Shown piece after piece: positions 10,601-18,525 of a DNA stretch of 64,000 nt. Source of the stretch: Sphingobacterium tabacisoli. GTDB taxonomy: Bacteria; Bacteroidota; Bacteroidia; Sphingobacteriales; Sphingobacteriaceae. The position numbers were made by a program, and so were the translations under genes. The notes beneath the pieces were generated by a model. The model did not search any database, had not been told where the DNA came from, and saw only the letters and a program-made list of their open reading frames with translations. Each line of letters starts with the position of its first letter. The stretch's first letter is position 1. The DNA lies in assembly GCF_017908035.1 (NCBI RefSeq), contig NZ_JAEQMU010000005.1, positions 124,001-188,000 of the forward strand. Direction: 5' to 3'.

Positions 10601-11173
10601 ATCAATAACAACTAAAGCATTTGCATTGTTCTGACTAGCCGAACCGATACCGCGGATACGTATCCCCATATCCAAACCAGGCTGTCCGTCGACTGCCGCT
10701 ATTTGTATACCTGGTGCAGCACCTTCCAAAGCTCGACTCACGGTAGAATTGGATTGTACCTCTAGCGCCCTGTTGTCAACGGTAGACACCGAGCCCGTTA
10801 GATCCTTCTTCTTGATAGAACCATAAGCGACAACCACCACCTCATTCAATACTTTGTTGTCTTCCTGAAGATTCACATTTAATACAGCCCCCACTGAAGC
10901 TTCAACGCGCTGGGAGACATACCCAACATACTGAATCAACAGGACAACTTTGTCTTTATTGACTTTAATTGAAAAACGGCCATCTTGATCTGACGAGCTG
11001 GCGTTTCTACTGCCTTCTTCCTTGATAGATACTCCGCTCAATGGCTGGCCATTGGAACCGCTCACAATAATCCCTTGGATACTCTTTCCAACCTGTGCAA
11101 AAAGACCATAGGGAATACCAATGATGAGGGTCATGCAAAGAAGAAATCCATAATGTTTTAGTTTTCTTTCCAT
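7697..11173 (-). CDS. SusC/RagA-family TonB-dependent outer-membrane transporter
   Basis: A 1158-residue protein with a signal peptide ending near Phe-Ala-Gln (residues 25-27). A carboxypeptidase-D-regulatory-like beta domain follows (about 30-110; QGIIVSGSNGQPLSGVSI), then a TonB box-like stretch and plug (NEVVVVAYGSIKKKDLTGSVS; RIRGIGSASQNNANALVVIDG), then a long 22-strand-type barrel to the aromatic C terminus (GGINIDF). It imports oligosaccharides across the outer membrane using TonB energy together with SusD. The gene follows the kinase gene after 117 bases that show no clear promoter, so it may be co-transcribed with the catabolic genes or have its own start. Confidence 0.95.
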   Translation of the reverse strand: MERKLKHYGFLLCMTLIIGIPYGLFAQVGKSIQGIIVSGSNGQPLSGVSIKEEGSRNASSSDQDGRFSIKVNKDKVVLLIQYVGYVSQRVEASVGAVLNVNLQEDNKVLNEVVVVAYGSIKKKDLTGSVSTVDNRALEVQSNSTVSRALEGAAPGIQIAAVDGQPGLDMGIRIRGIGSASQNNANALVVIDGVPAQNDNPLATLNPKDIQSISILKDAASTALYGARGANGVVLVTTKKGRSDRTNISFESKWGMNQVGPYQFDKIAKPQDVYEFTWLSIYNSVRYGVDGSGIAKNYTTNFENPNMSHEDAARFASEHLFDYIGSTTKFQRNNLGNWMLYDVPGAVYTTTGAGNTASSSMSGAYLVNPDGKINPNANLLYSDRYDDYLLKNRTRQDYNLSISGGSEKVSYFLSGGYLEDPSYIRGSSFKRYNGRANFEAQVTDWFKAGGNVGYSRRATQSPATRFGRNAGSSSANAFRFINGQNPLVQLYARDKNGGIIMENGKEKVHVLEGDTYSPLGPTSAAYGSTNVLTVLDNDIDLRQADDWNSRVFGQIKFLDDFTFTANLAMDKFNEMRTRYWNSETGQAPGIGALGKTASSSTIINLQQLLNYSKTIGAHNVEALLGHEFDSFKSEGLNYRSSYALIENFPSYVNFVGRYDGGTFANPGGSEDIRKMESYFSRVNYNYDDRYFFQGSIRRDGSSKFKLKENRWGTFWSLGAGWRLDNEAFMANTKGWLDMLKVRGSYGVIGNQNGVGNYSGYQTWSYGASYTSTTNGTGIPANFTLNLNGYVNDQLTWENIHTLDGGIDFSFLNRVRGSFDFYSRTTVNAIWNQPLAISKGQSSIATNSARLNNKGIEVELAVDVIKNKDFLWTLSTNGTHYRTILKEVPAGTGSDALGGNWTSPVEGWSATGTSGVNQIAYLRGEGKDFYNIYMLKYGGVDQSTGLPLFYHRVSKAEADAGAYPGYKEGDSFTTTDYSKASRYEMGSALPKWIGGFSTFFKYKNFDLYASFAYQLGGKFFSTEYGNGLYVSDNPTQALSSELLGNTFTQDNKGAKFPMVMYGNTYGNGATTGSWLYSDLALFSASYLNFKNITIGYTLPESISSKAKIKRLRVFASGDNIFMKTSHSGIDPRQSLVGGYEVAAYSYPTMRTFSGGINIDF

Positions 11174-11290
11174 TCTAAATAAAGGTTTAAAATATCTATT
11201 GGTTAAAATTATACGTCATAACTAAGTAACGAAAAAACAAGCGAACAACCGTACCGCACTATCCTGCTCAATCACAAGACGATAGCGAGT

Positions 11291-12646
11291 TTAAACATCA
11301 ATAATATGACGTAAATGAATAAGATTTTGAGGTAGCTTTTTATTGTTCCAATGGGCATGAAGAGCCATAGCTGCCCCAATCGCTGAGGCTTGTGGCATGG
11401 AAGCGGCGTACACTTTCATAGTAGGAAACTCTTGAGCAAGTAACTGCATGTAGATATCATTGTCACTAAATCCGCCATCTACACAGAGATGGGACACACG
11501 CTCCGAATCTATTATTAACCGTGTGCTCTGAGCCTGGGATCTGACCAAGTGGTACACCAAGCTATGGTAGGCCTGCTCTGGACTTTCAAAGTTCTGTAAA
11601 TTGACTTTGCTAAAGGCATTCAAATCAGAAGACACTGACCTGTTACGTACACATTGTAACAAGTGTTCATCTTTCTTTAACATAAACAGTTCACTGATGG
11701 ATACACCAAAAAAGTCGGCAATACGCTTGGCTTGTTGCTCATGAACATATCCTCCGAATAAACGCGAAGCCTTAACAGGGATCCCAACATAAGAGAGGTA
11801 GAATAAGCAGTCCTGGCCTAACTCTTCAGCCGTAAGAGGAGCGTTATTAAATGGATTCAGAGAAATGCACCAGGTTCCCGTTGATATCAAAATAAAAGGT
11901 TCTTTAAATTTTAAAAGGTAGGGAATGACTGCTGCCGAACTATCATGAAGTCCCGTTCCTACCAGATAACCTGAAGAAGACAGTGTATTATCAAAAACCG
12001 TGTCAAAGGAATATTGCGCTGGAAATAACTTATCGAGCCCTTCGTCAAATACCCATTGATGATATTGATGGATTTCATAGTTCCATAGTGCGGTATGACA
12101 GCCTATACTGGTAATATCGGTAGTGGGTATACCTGTCAATAAACAACTAAGGTATTGCGGTAGGTGTAAAGCATAGGCCACATGCTCAAATAATTCTGGC
12201 CTTTCTTTTTTGAGCCGTAGTACCTGTAATCCGGAGTTCAAGCTTCCTAATGGAGGCGAGGCTGTTTCCAATGCAAAACTGCATTCGCCTCCGTATTGTG
12301 CATATAATTGTTGTGTAATATGTATTGGGTATTCTTTAAGGTAATTATAAAGAACGGTTAATGGGGTATGCTGTTCATCTAAATAAACGAAACTAGCACC
12401 ATAAGCTGAAAAGTTGACCGCTTTTAGTTCATACTCTTCTATATCATTTATCTTCTGGAGCGTGCGCAAGACAAAACCTGTCAAGGCCGTAAGGTCTTCG
12501 CAAGAATCACCATCTTCGTCAAGGAGCTCTTGAAAAGTGGCAGACTGCTCGAAAACGATTTGATAATCCTGATCAAACAGAAAGACCTTTTTATTTGTCT
12601 TTCCGATATCGAATATTGCAATAACCGGAATCTTATTACTGTTCAT
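11291..12646 (-). CDS. rhaB: FGGY-family carbohydrate kinase, probably rhamnulokinase
   Basis: A 451-residue cytoplasmic kinase of the FGGY family. It has the N-terminal phosphate loop (FDIGKTNKKVFLFD), a glycine-rich turn (LISTGTWCISLNP) and a C-terminal nucleotide-binding segment (HLCVDGGFSDN; AIGAAMALHAHWN). FGGY enzymes phosphorylate sugars such as L-rhamnulose, L-fuculose, xylulose and ribulose with ATP. It lies 12 bases downstream of the rhamnose isomerase gene and in the same locus as the aldolase, so L-rhamnulose is the most likely substrate. The assignment as rhamnulokinase rests mainly on context. Confidence 0.8.
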   Translation of the reverse strand: MNSNKIPVIAIFDIGKTNKKVFLFDQDYQIVFEQSATFQELLDEDGDSCEDLTALTGFVLRTLQKINDIEEYELKAVNFSAYGASFVYLDEQHTPLTVLYNYLKEYPIHITQQLYAQYGGECSFALETASPPLGSLNSGLQVLRLKKERPELFEHVAYALHLPQYLSCLLTGIPTTDITSIGCHTALWNYEIHQYHQWVFDEGLDKLFPAQYSFDTVFDNTLSSSGYLVGTGLHDSSAAVIPYLLKFKEPFILISTGTWCISLNPFNNAPLTAEELGQDCLFYLSYVGIPVKASRLFGGYVHEQQAKRIADFFGVSISELFMLKKDEHLLQCVRNRSVSSDLNAFSKVNLQNFESPEQAYHSLVYHLVRSQAQSTRLIIDSERVSHLCVDGGFSDNDIYMQLLAQEFPTMKVYAASMPQASAIGAAMALHAHWNNKKLPQNLIHLRHIIDV

Positions 12647-12658
12647 GACACTTTGGTA

Positions 12659-13933
12659 TTACAACCCCGTACCGACAGAATGTTCACCTCGTTCCCGTAC
12701 CAATTCCTCCCGTAGACTTTCTTTTTGAAAAAGTTGCAGGGGATTTATTGCAGCTCCTTCCCTATATCGGGCTTCTGCCAACAAAGGCCTCACATCGGTA
12801 CGAAATGCTCCTTGTAGTATTTCTTGAGCCGTTATGATATCATTTTCGTGTTGAGCTTTTCGCAAAGCTACCCGATCAACCAAAAGTGCCTGTGCATAGG
12901 CTATTTTAATAGCTTCGACGGATTGTAATAAATCCAGCAAAGGATCTTTCATATTATGCGAAGCATCAATCATCCAACCTAGACCTGTTGCATGATCAAT
13001 CCCTCTCAGATCCATGCCATCTATAAGCTCGTTGAAGATTAAGAAAAGCTGATATGGCTTGATACAACCTGCTGTCAAGTCATCGTCAGCATATTTACTA
13101 TCGTTGAAATGAAATCCGCCTAACTTGCCTTCCATCATTAATAGTGAAACAATCTGTTCAATATTAGCATTAGGGAGATGATGTCCCAGATCCACCAAAG
13201 TATAGGCTTTTGGACCGAGCTTATTGGCCAATAACAGGGATTGTCCCCAATCTCCTATTGTTGTAGAATAAAAAAATGGTTCAAAGGCTTTGTATTCGAC
13301 AAATAACTTCCAATCGGCAGGGAGATGTTTATATATTTCTTCCATACTGGATAGTGTATTTAAAAAAGAATCACGAAAATTCAACTGCCCAGGGAAAGAA
13401 GAACCATCAGCTAACCATATTGTCAATGCCTTCGATCCCAGCTCAACTCCATATTGCATGACTTCAATATTATGCTCCACCGCTTGCTGCCGAACTCTCG
13501 GATCGACATGGTGCAACGAACCATATTTGTAACTATACTTCTGCTGGGGCTGATCTTGAAAAGTATTAGAATTGACAGCATCAAAAGACAAACTAAGATC
13601 AGTAGCCAACTGTTTAATATGCTGTACATCACGAGGTATATCCCAGGGAATATGCAGAGAAATAGCCCCGCTAGACCCATTAAGTGCATGTAGCAACCCG
13701 ACATCTTCTAGTTTTTGTTCTAGTGTTGCGGGCTCTCCCCGGCCCGAAAAACGTCCAAACCTCGTCCCCCCTGTCCCTAATGCCCAACTTGGAATCGCAA
13801 TTTGGAAACGTTGCAATTTGTTTAGAATTTCATTGAGCCCAGAAATTTCTTCTGCTAAAAGCTGAAACTTTTTATTGTGTTGGCCCATCAAATCATTATT
13901 ATGCCGCTCAATAATCTGTTTATCCAGTATCAT
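12659..13933 (-). CDS. rhaI: L-rhamnose isomerase, Pseudomonas-type (RhaI)
   Basis: A 424-residue isomerase converting L-rhamnose to L-rhamnulose. It resembles the Pseudomonas stutzeri-type enzyme rather than E. coli RhaA. Metal ligands fit with a small offset: Glu213 (FVEYKAFEP), Asp248 (TLVDLGHH), His275 (GGFHFND) and Asp323 (MIDASHN). The segment KYADDDLTAG is also characteristic. No export signal is present. It is followed after 12 bases by the kinase and preceded by the aldolase fusion with an 82-base gap. Enzymes of this type also act on other aldoses in vitro, but the gene context points to rhamnose. Confidence 0.9.
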   Translation of the reverse strand: MILDKQIIERHNNDLMGQHNKKFQLLAEEISGLNEILNKLQRFQIAIPSWALGTGGTRFGRFSGRGEPATLEQKLEDVGLLHALNGSSGAISLHIPWDIPRDVQHIKQLATDLSLSFDAVNSNTFQDQPQQKYSYKYGSLHHVDPRVRQQAVEHNIEVMQYGVELGSKALTIWLADGSSFPGQLNFRDSFLNTLSSMEEIYKHLPADWKLFVEYKAFEPFFYSTTIGDWGQSLLLANKLGPKAYTLVDLGHHLPNANIEQIVSLLMMEGKLGGFHFNDSKYADDDLTAGCIKPYQLFLIFNELIDGMDLRGIDHATGLGWMIDASHNMKDPLLDLLQSVEAIKIAYAQALLVDRVALRKAQHENDIITAQEILQGAFRTDVRPLLAEARYREGAAINPLQLFQKESLREELVRERGEHSVGTGL

Positions 13934-14015
13934 AAGTTATTTTGGTTTTTTATGTTGTTTATAAGTAGTTTTTGGCGTTTCAATATACAGCAGATAATTG
14001 CACAAATCCAAATCA

Positions 14016-16124
14016 TTAACGGACAAAAGCTACCGATATTCCTCCATCCACATTCAATACATTTCCGGTAGACTTATGCAGCAATCCTCCAACAAAGGCA
14101 AAACAGGCATTTGCAATATCTATAGGCAAAATGATTTCATTTAACAAAGTACGTTTGGCATAATAACCCGGTAGCTCATCGACCGTTATTCCATATGCTT
14201 TGGCACGCCCCTCGGCCCATCCTCCAGCCCAAATATTACTATCCGATATGACCGCATCCGGATTGACCACATTTACACGGATTTTAAATGGTCCCAATTC
14301 TGCGGCGCATAAACGACTAAGATGTAGTTGTGCTCCTTTTGCGCTTCCATAACCGGTATTATTGGGACCACTGACCAATGCATTTTTACTGACAATATTT
14401 AGAATATCCCCTCCTAAGGATTGAATCTTTAACAATGTAGTAGCGACTTGGGTAACTAAAAACTGTCCCTTAACCAATACATCATAGAGTCGATCCCACT
14501 CCGCCTGTGTGTGCTCTTCTATGGTTTTGGAAATAGACAGCCCGGCGTTATTTACAATTATATCTATTCCCCCAAAACACAACGACGCAGTGGCAAACGC
14601 TTTCTCAACCTGTTTCTGGTCTGTCACATCTAACGGAATTGCAGCAATAACATCCTTTCCAAAAATCGCGGCAAACTCTTCTTTAGTCTGCTCTAGCCGT
14701 TCTTCATTTTTATCATTAAGCAACACACACGCACCTTCAAGAAGAAACTTCTTAGCAATTGCTTTACCTATGCCCCCAGCACTACCGGTAATCATAGCAA
14801 TTTTGCCAGATAAGGACTTAGGCGCAGGCATACGCTGCAATTTAGCTTCTTCTAATAACCAGTACTCAATATCAAACGCTTCTTGATGGGGTAAGGATGT
14901 ATAAGAACTGACGGCTTCTGCTCCTTTCATCACATTTATCGCATTGACATAAAACTCAGCGGCGACCCTTGCCGTCTGCTTGTCTTTAGCAAAAGAGAAT
15001 AAGCCTACCCCTGGATAAAGGATGATTACCGGATTTGCATCCCGGATAGCAGGGCTATTACCATGCTTACACGATTCGTAGTAATCTCTGTACATTTTTC
15101 GGTACGCTTCAAACTGTGGGCGAATTTTATCTAATAGAACTTCCTTTTGGTCAAGGTTCTCATTTTTATCCAGGTCTAGAATCAGAGGTTGGATCTTTGT
15201 TCTCAAGAAGTGATCCGGGCAACTCGTGCCCATGGGAGCAAGACGTGTTAGGTCATGGGAATTAACGAACTCCAGAATACGTTGATCATCTGAAAAATGG
15301 CCTACCATATGGCGTTCGCTCGAACAGAATCCCCTTAGTACGGGAGCAATTTTCGATGCCCTCTCCAATCTTTCTTCTTGATTAAGGCTTTTTATCTTTT
15401 CTCCGGAGAATACAGGTTTTAGCTTTCCGTAGTTTTTTTCTAAATATTCTGCACACTTTTCGATAACGTCTAGCGAATTAAGATAACAATCGTACGAAGT
15501 ATATCCCCAAGTAAATAATCCGTGTGACCCCAGCATAATCCCCCGTATCCCTGGGTTTTGTGCTAAACATGCCCGCAATTTTAATCCCAAGTCAAATCCT
15601 GGCCGTTGCCAATCGACCCATCCGATCGTTCCTTCGAATAGTTCTTCGGTAATCTGCTTTCCATCTTTGGCCGCCGCAATTGCTATAGCGGCATCGGGAT
15701 GCAGGTGATCAATATGTTTGAAGGGTAAAAAACCATGTAACGGTGTATCAATAGAAGGTGCTTTAGACGAAAGATCGAAAATACAGTGATTAAATAATTC
15801 TACCATTTCGTCTTCAAAAGCAAGTCCACGATATACCGTTTCTAAACTTCGTAATCGATCTACATATAATGCGGCTAATCCCGACTTTTTGAGCGTCCCT
15901 ATATCTCCTCCAGAACCTTTAATCCACATGACCTCTACTTCCTTACCAGTCAAAGGATCATTGTCCATCACTTTACAGGAGGTATTACCCCCTCCAAAAT
16001 TGGTAATCCGTAAATCTGCACCTAATATATTCGATCGATACAACAGTAGACCTACTTCATCTCCTTCTAGTCTATCTGCTTTTTGGGTATCCCACAAATA
16101 ATTCACATGTTTGTATGTTTTCAT
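14016..16124 (-). CDS. rhaD: Bifunctional rhamnulose-1-phosphate aldolase / short-chain dehydrogenase
   Basis: A 702-residue fusion. Residues 1 to about 430 form a class II aldolase domain with zinc-site histidines in DHLHPDAA and GSHGLFTWG. The C-terminal part from about residue 440 is a short-chain dehydrogenase with TGSAGGIG for nucleotide binding, the NNAG motif and the catalytic YGSAK near residue 590. The aldolase splits rhamnulose-1-phosphate into dihydroxyacetone phosphate and L-lactaldehyde; the dehydrogenase half probably oxidises or reduces the lactaldehyde. This architecture is a recognised family (RhaD aldolase-ADH). It lies between rhaT and rhaI in the rhamnose block. Confidence 0.92.
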   Translation of the reverse strand: MKTYKHVNYLWDTQKADRLEGDEVGLLLYRSNILGADLRITNFGGGNTSCKVMDNDPLTGKEVEVMWIKGSGGDIGTLKKSGLAALYVDRLRSLETVYRGLAFEDEMVELFNHCIFDLSSKAPSIDTPLHGFLPFKHIDHLHPDAAIAIAAAKDGKQITEELFEGTIGWVDWQRPGFDLGLKLRACLAQNPGIRGIMLGSHGLFTWGYTSYDCYLNSLDVIEKCAEYLEKNYGKLKPVFSGEKIKSLNQEERLERASKIAPVLRGFCSSERHMVGHFSDDQRILEFVNSHDLTRLAPMGTSCPDHFLRTKIQPLILDLDKNENLDQKEVLLDKIRPQFEAYRKMYRDYYESCKHGNSPAIRDANPVIILYPGVGLFSFAKDKQTARVAAEFYVNAINVMKGAEAVSSYTSLPHQEAFDIEYWLLEEAKLQRMPAPKSLSGKIAMITGSAGGIGKAIAKKFLLEGACVLLNDKNEERLEQTKEEFAAIFGKDVIAAIPLDVTDQKQVEKAFATASLCFGGIDIIVNNAGLSISKTIEEHTQAEWDRLYDVLVKGQFLVTQVATTLLKIQSLGGDILNIVSKNALVSGPNNTGYGSAKGAQLHLSRLCAAELGPFKIRVNVVNPDAVISDSNIWAGGWAEGRAKAYGITVDELPGYYAKRTLLNEIILPIDIANACFAFVGGLLHKSTGNVLNVDGGISVAFVR

Positions 16125-16398
16125 ATAGTTTTATTTCTATTGTTAAAATAATATCTAAATTTCTCGCTGTTACCCGTTAACACTTTTGACTAACGAGTTT
16201 CTTTTTTCTGAAAGTGTCTGTTTTATTGATTCTATACTATATTTCAAGGCATCAATGAGCTCTCTTTGTTTAGTTTAATGGACATCAAGAACTTTTTTTA
16301 TGGTGATTTCCTTTTGCATTGGCATTCAAGAGCTCCACGATAACATCGGGATCGGTTCATGTCTGTTGGTGATACGAAGGAATCATGAAAGTTTTTTC

Positions 16399-17472
16399 TT
16401 ATGTTAAGGTCTTCGCAAAACCGATAACACAAATCGACACAACAATCAGTACAATACCGGATAAGATAGCTAGATACGTCGGCCGGCTTACCCCTTTCCA
16501 TTCTTTAAGAAAAACTCCCCATGCATTTGATATCAATATGATGAATGCCATATGTAAAATCCAAGAGCTTGCGCCATTACCTAAGCGACTCTCGCCCATT
16601 CCATAAAAGAAAAACTGTAAGTACCAGGTTGTCCCAGCAATGGCACAGAGTAACATATTTTTGGAAATAGGGGTCTTAAAATTGGTGTAATCCTGGTAGC
16701 TCCTGTTCTTGAAAAGAAGAAATAAACACCATACAAAATTGGAGGTAAATCCGCCCCAAAGAATGATAATGTAAGAGACGTTATTTTGAAACAGGAATTC
16801 GCCCTGATCAGCATGGTTTTGTTTCCACAGCAAGTTAGCGACTTCAGCCATTGGTTTGCCTGCTTCTATTGCAAAATTAAAACAAGCACTCAGGATACCG
16901 GAAATAATGGCGACGGTGATACCGATACCAAAATTATACTCACTCTTATTTTCTACTTGTTTTGTTTTAAGACTCCTCTCCTTCAATATCCCTGCTCTCC
17001 CACATAAAACAACTCCTATTATACACAGTATGAGCCCCCCTATGATACAAAGTCCAGCGTCTGTTGTAAAGAAGTAATCAAGTCCCTGCTTGCCGGGCAC
17101 TACCTTAAAATAATAATATACGGCAGGCATAAGCGCACCGAATACCATGCTTAACCCCAACATGACACTGCTCCCCAAAGACACCCCCAAATAGCGGATG
17201 CCTAATCCAAATGTCAATCCGCCGATTCCCCAAAGCACACCGAATAAAAAAGTAAATCCAATCGTAGAAGAATCTGCGTCTTTGATAATGTCGCAAAAAT
17301 CAGGGATAGTAAGCCATGCCGCAATTGGAGGAACTATGATCCACGAAAACAATCCTCCAAGAATCCACATGGCTTCCCAAGACCAACCTTTTACTCGTTT
17401 ATAAGGAACATAGAAACTACCTGAAGCAAATCCGCCGATAAAATGAAACAGTACTCCAAAAATTGCATTCAT
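16399..17472 (-). CDS. rhaT: L-rhamnose/H+ symporter RhaT
   Basis: A 357-residue inner-membrane protein with about ten hydrophobic segments. Its opening (HFIGGFASGSFYVPYKRVKGWSWE) is characteristic of the RhaT family, as are GIRYLGVSLGSSVMLGLS and the loop ending LQFFFYGMGES. It imports free L-rhamnose with protons. It is the first gene of the rhamnose block in transcription order, with 274 bases before the aldolase gene. That gap contains an inverted repeat (CGTTA/TAACG near 16190) but no recognised promoter. The promoter of rhaT itself should lie in 17473-17795. Confidence 0.93.
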   Translation of the reverse strand: MNAIFGVLFHFIGGFASGSFYVPYKRVKGWSWEAMWILGGLFSWIIVPPIAAWLTIPDFCDIIKDADSSTIGFTFLFGVLWGIGGLTFGLGIRYLGVSLGSSVMLGLSMVFGALMPAVYYYFKVVPGKQGLDYFFTTDAGLCIIGGLILCIIGVVLCGRAGILKERSLKTKQVENKSEYNFGIGITVAIISGILSACFNFAIEAGKPMAEVANLLWKQNHADQGEFLFQNNVSYIIILWGGFTSNFVWCLFLLFKNRSYQDYTNFKTPISKNMLLCAIAGTTWYLQFFFYGMGESRLGNGASSWILHMAFIILISNAWGVFLKEWKGVSRPTYLAILSGIVLIVVSICVIGFAKTLT

Positions 17473-17795
17473 AATCTGTGTTTTAATTTAGATCCCCTAA
17501 TGTCCTACGAAACTCTACGCCATAAGGTATAGAGGAGCGGGGTGATAAAAGTTTACATTGTTAGTCTAAAAGTAAAAAGTAGAAAAGGAAAAACTGTTAT
17601 GAACTGTCATGTCTCAGGCCAGCAGACAACCTCCCTAATCATCGGGCCTCATGATAAATCTTTTGAATAGATCACAAAGGAGCAGTAGACCAATACCAAT
17701 TTGGATAGTGTGGTATAAAGATTTATTTTTTTTGTATTAAATCAATTTATTTAGGACATTTATAAATGTATTAACATCATTTATCTATTCAGAGC
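17473..17795. other. Divergent intergenic region between rhaT and the coiled-coil membrane protein gene
   Basis: These 323 bases separate divergent genes and must hold the promoters of both. A perfect 14-base palindrome is at 17756-17769. On the plus strand TTTG followed 20 bases later by TATTTTTT (about 17702-17735) is a weak candidate promoter. No rhamnose regulator gene or clear operator is visible. Confidence 0.5.
17756..17769. promoter_or_regulatory. 14-base perfect palindrome
   Basis: ACATTTATAAATGT is its own reverse complement and lies 26 bases before the plus-strand gene at 17796. It could be an operator or simply AT-rich symmetry; nothing else supports a function. Confidence 0.3.
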
Positions 17796-18389
17796 ATGTA
17801 TAAATCTATTTTATCTTTAGTTTTTCTTTTTCTAACCAGCAGTACTTTCGCGCAGTTGACCTTGCAGCAAAAACTACAATCAGACTTAAACCTCAACACC
17901 CAATTTCAAGTTTTACTAGCGCAGTCTAAGTCTCAAGATGCTGACTTTAAAGTGATCAGAAAATCTAACATAGAAATCATACAGAAGAATGTGAATGATT
18001 CCATATCCAAATACACCAAAGAAATCGCGTCTTTGAAGAATAGCTCTTCTTCATCTGTAGCTACGGTAACGGGATTAAAGGACTCTCTTCAAACTGTCCA
18101 ATCCGAATTACAGGTAGAAAAACAAAGAACAGATAGTATCTCTTTCTTAGGGATAGATTTTGCGAAGAGCGCTTATCATAGTACAGTATGGATTATTATC
18201 GCTGTACTAGGAATAGGATTTTTCTCTATGTTAGTGTCATTCCGTAAAGCAAAAACGGACACTGTAGAACATCAAAAGACTGCGGAAGAGACTCAGAATG
18301 AGTTTCAACAATACAAAAAGAAAGCAATGGAAAAAGAACAATTGCTCAAAAGACAACTACTGGACGAACAGTTAAAAAGGGATTCTTAA
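17796..18389 (+). CDS. Exported membrane-anchored coiled-coil protein of unknown function
   Basis: A 197-residue protein with a signal peptide (cleavage probably after STFAQ, residues 16-20) and a periplasmic heptad-rich segment (about 60-120). One transmembrane helix follows (about 129-148, STVWIIIAVLGIGFFSML), then a charged, probably cytoplasmic coiled-coil tail (155-197). The layout recalls a Bacteroidota family that, from memory, some databases label tRNA (guanine-N1)-methyltransferase, yet no methyltransferase motif or SAM site is visible here. It stands 136 bases before atpD in the same direction but atpD has its own promoter. Function unknown; a structural or envelope-linked role is a guess. 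Confidence 0.75.
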   Translation: MYKSILSLVFLFLTSSTFAQLTLQQKLQSDLNLNTQFQVLLAQSKSQDADFKVIRKSNIEIIQKNVNDSISKYTKEIASLKNSSSSSVATVTGLKDSLQTVQSELQVEKQRTDSISFLGIDFAKSAYHSTVWIIIAVLGIGFFSMLVSFRKAKTDTVEHQKTAEETQNEFQQYKKKAMEKEQLLKRQLLDEQLKRDS

Positions 18390-18428
18390 ACCGCTCTAAA
18401 AAAACTTACTATTTATTTTTTTATATGT

Positions 18429-18459
18429 TTTGCTTTTAAATAGATATACCTTATTTTTG
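18429..18459 (+). promoter_or_regulatory. Bacteroidota-type promoter of atpD
   Basis: TTTG at 18429-18432 and TATTTTTG at 18452-18459 are separated by exactly 19 bases. This matches the known Bacteroidota consensus of TTTG, 19-20 bases, TAnnTTTG. Transcription should start near 18465, giving a leader of about 60 bases before atpD. Confidence 0.75.
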
Positions 18460-18470
18460 CATTCCAAAAT

Positions 18471-18490
18471 ACAGCTATGAAAATAGCTGT
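18471..18490 (+). promoter_or_regulatory. 5'-UTR stem-loop of atpD
   Basis: ACAGCTA (18471-18477) and TAGCTGT (18484-18490) form a perfect 7-base-pair stem with a six-base loop a few bases after the predicted start site. It may protect the 5' end of the mRNA. Confidence 0.5.
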
Positions 18491-18525
18491 TTATAAATAG
18501 ATTAATAAATTTTAGTCCCTATAAT

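Noticed and set aside
13276..13865. Several overlapping frames on both strands within the rhamnose isomerase gene
   Set aside because: They are shadows of a clearly recognised 424-residue enzyme with intact metal ligands.
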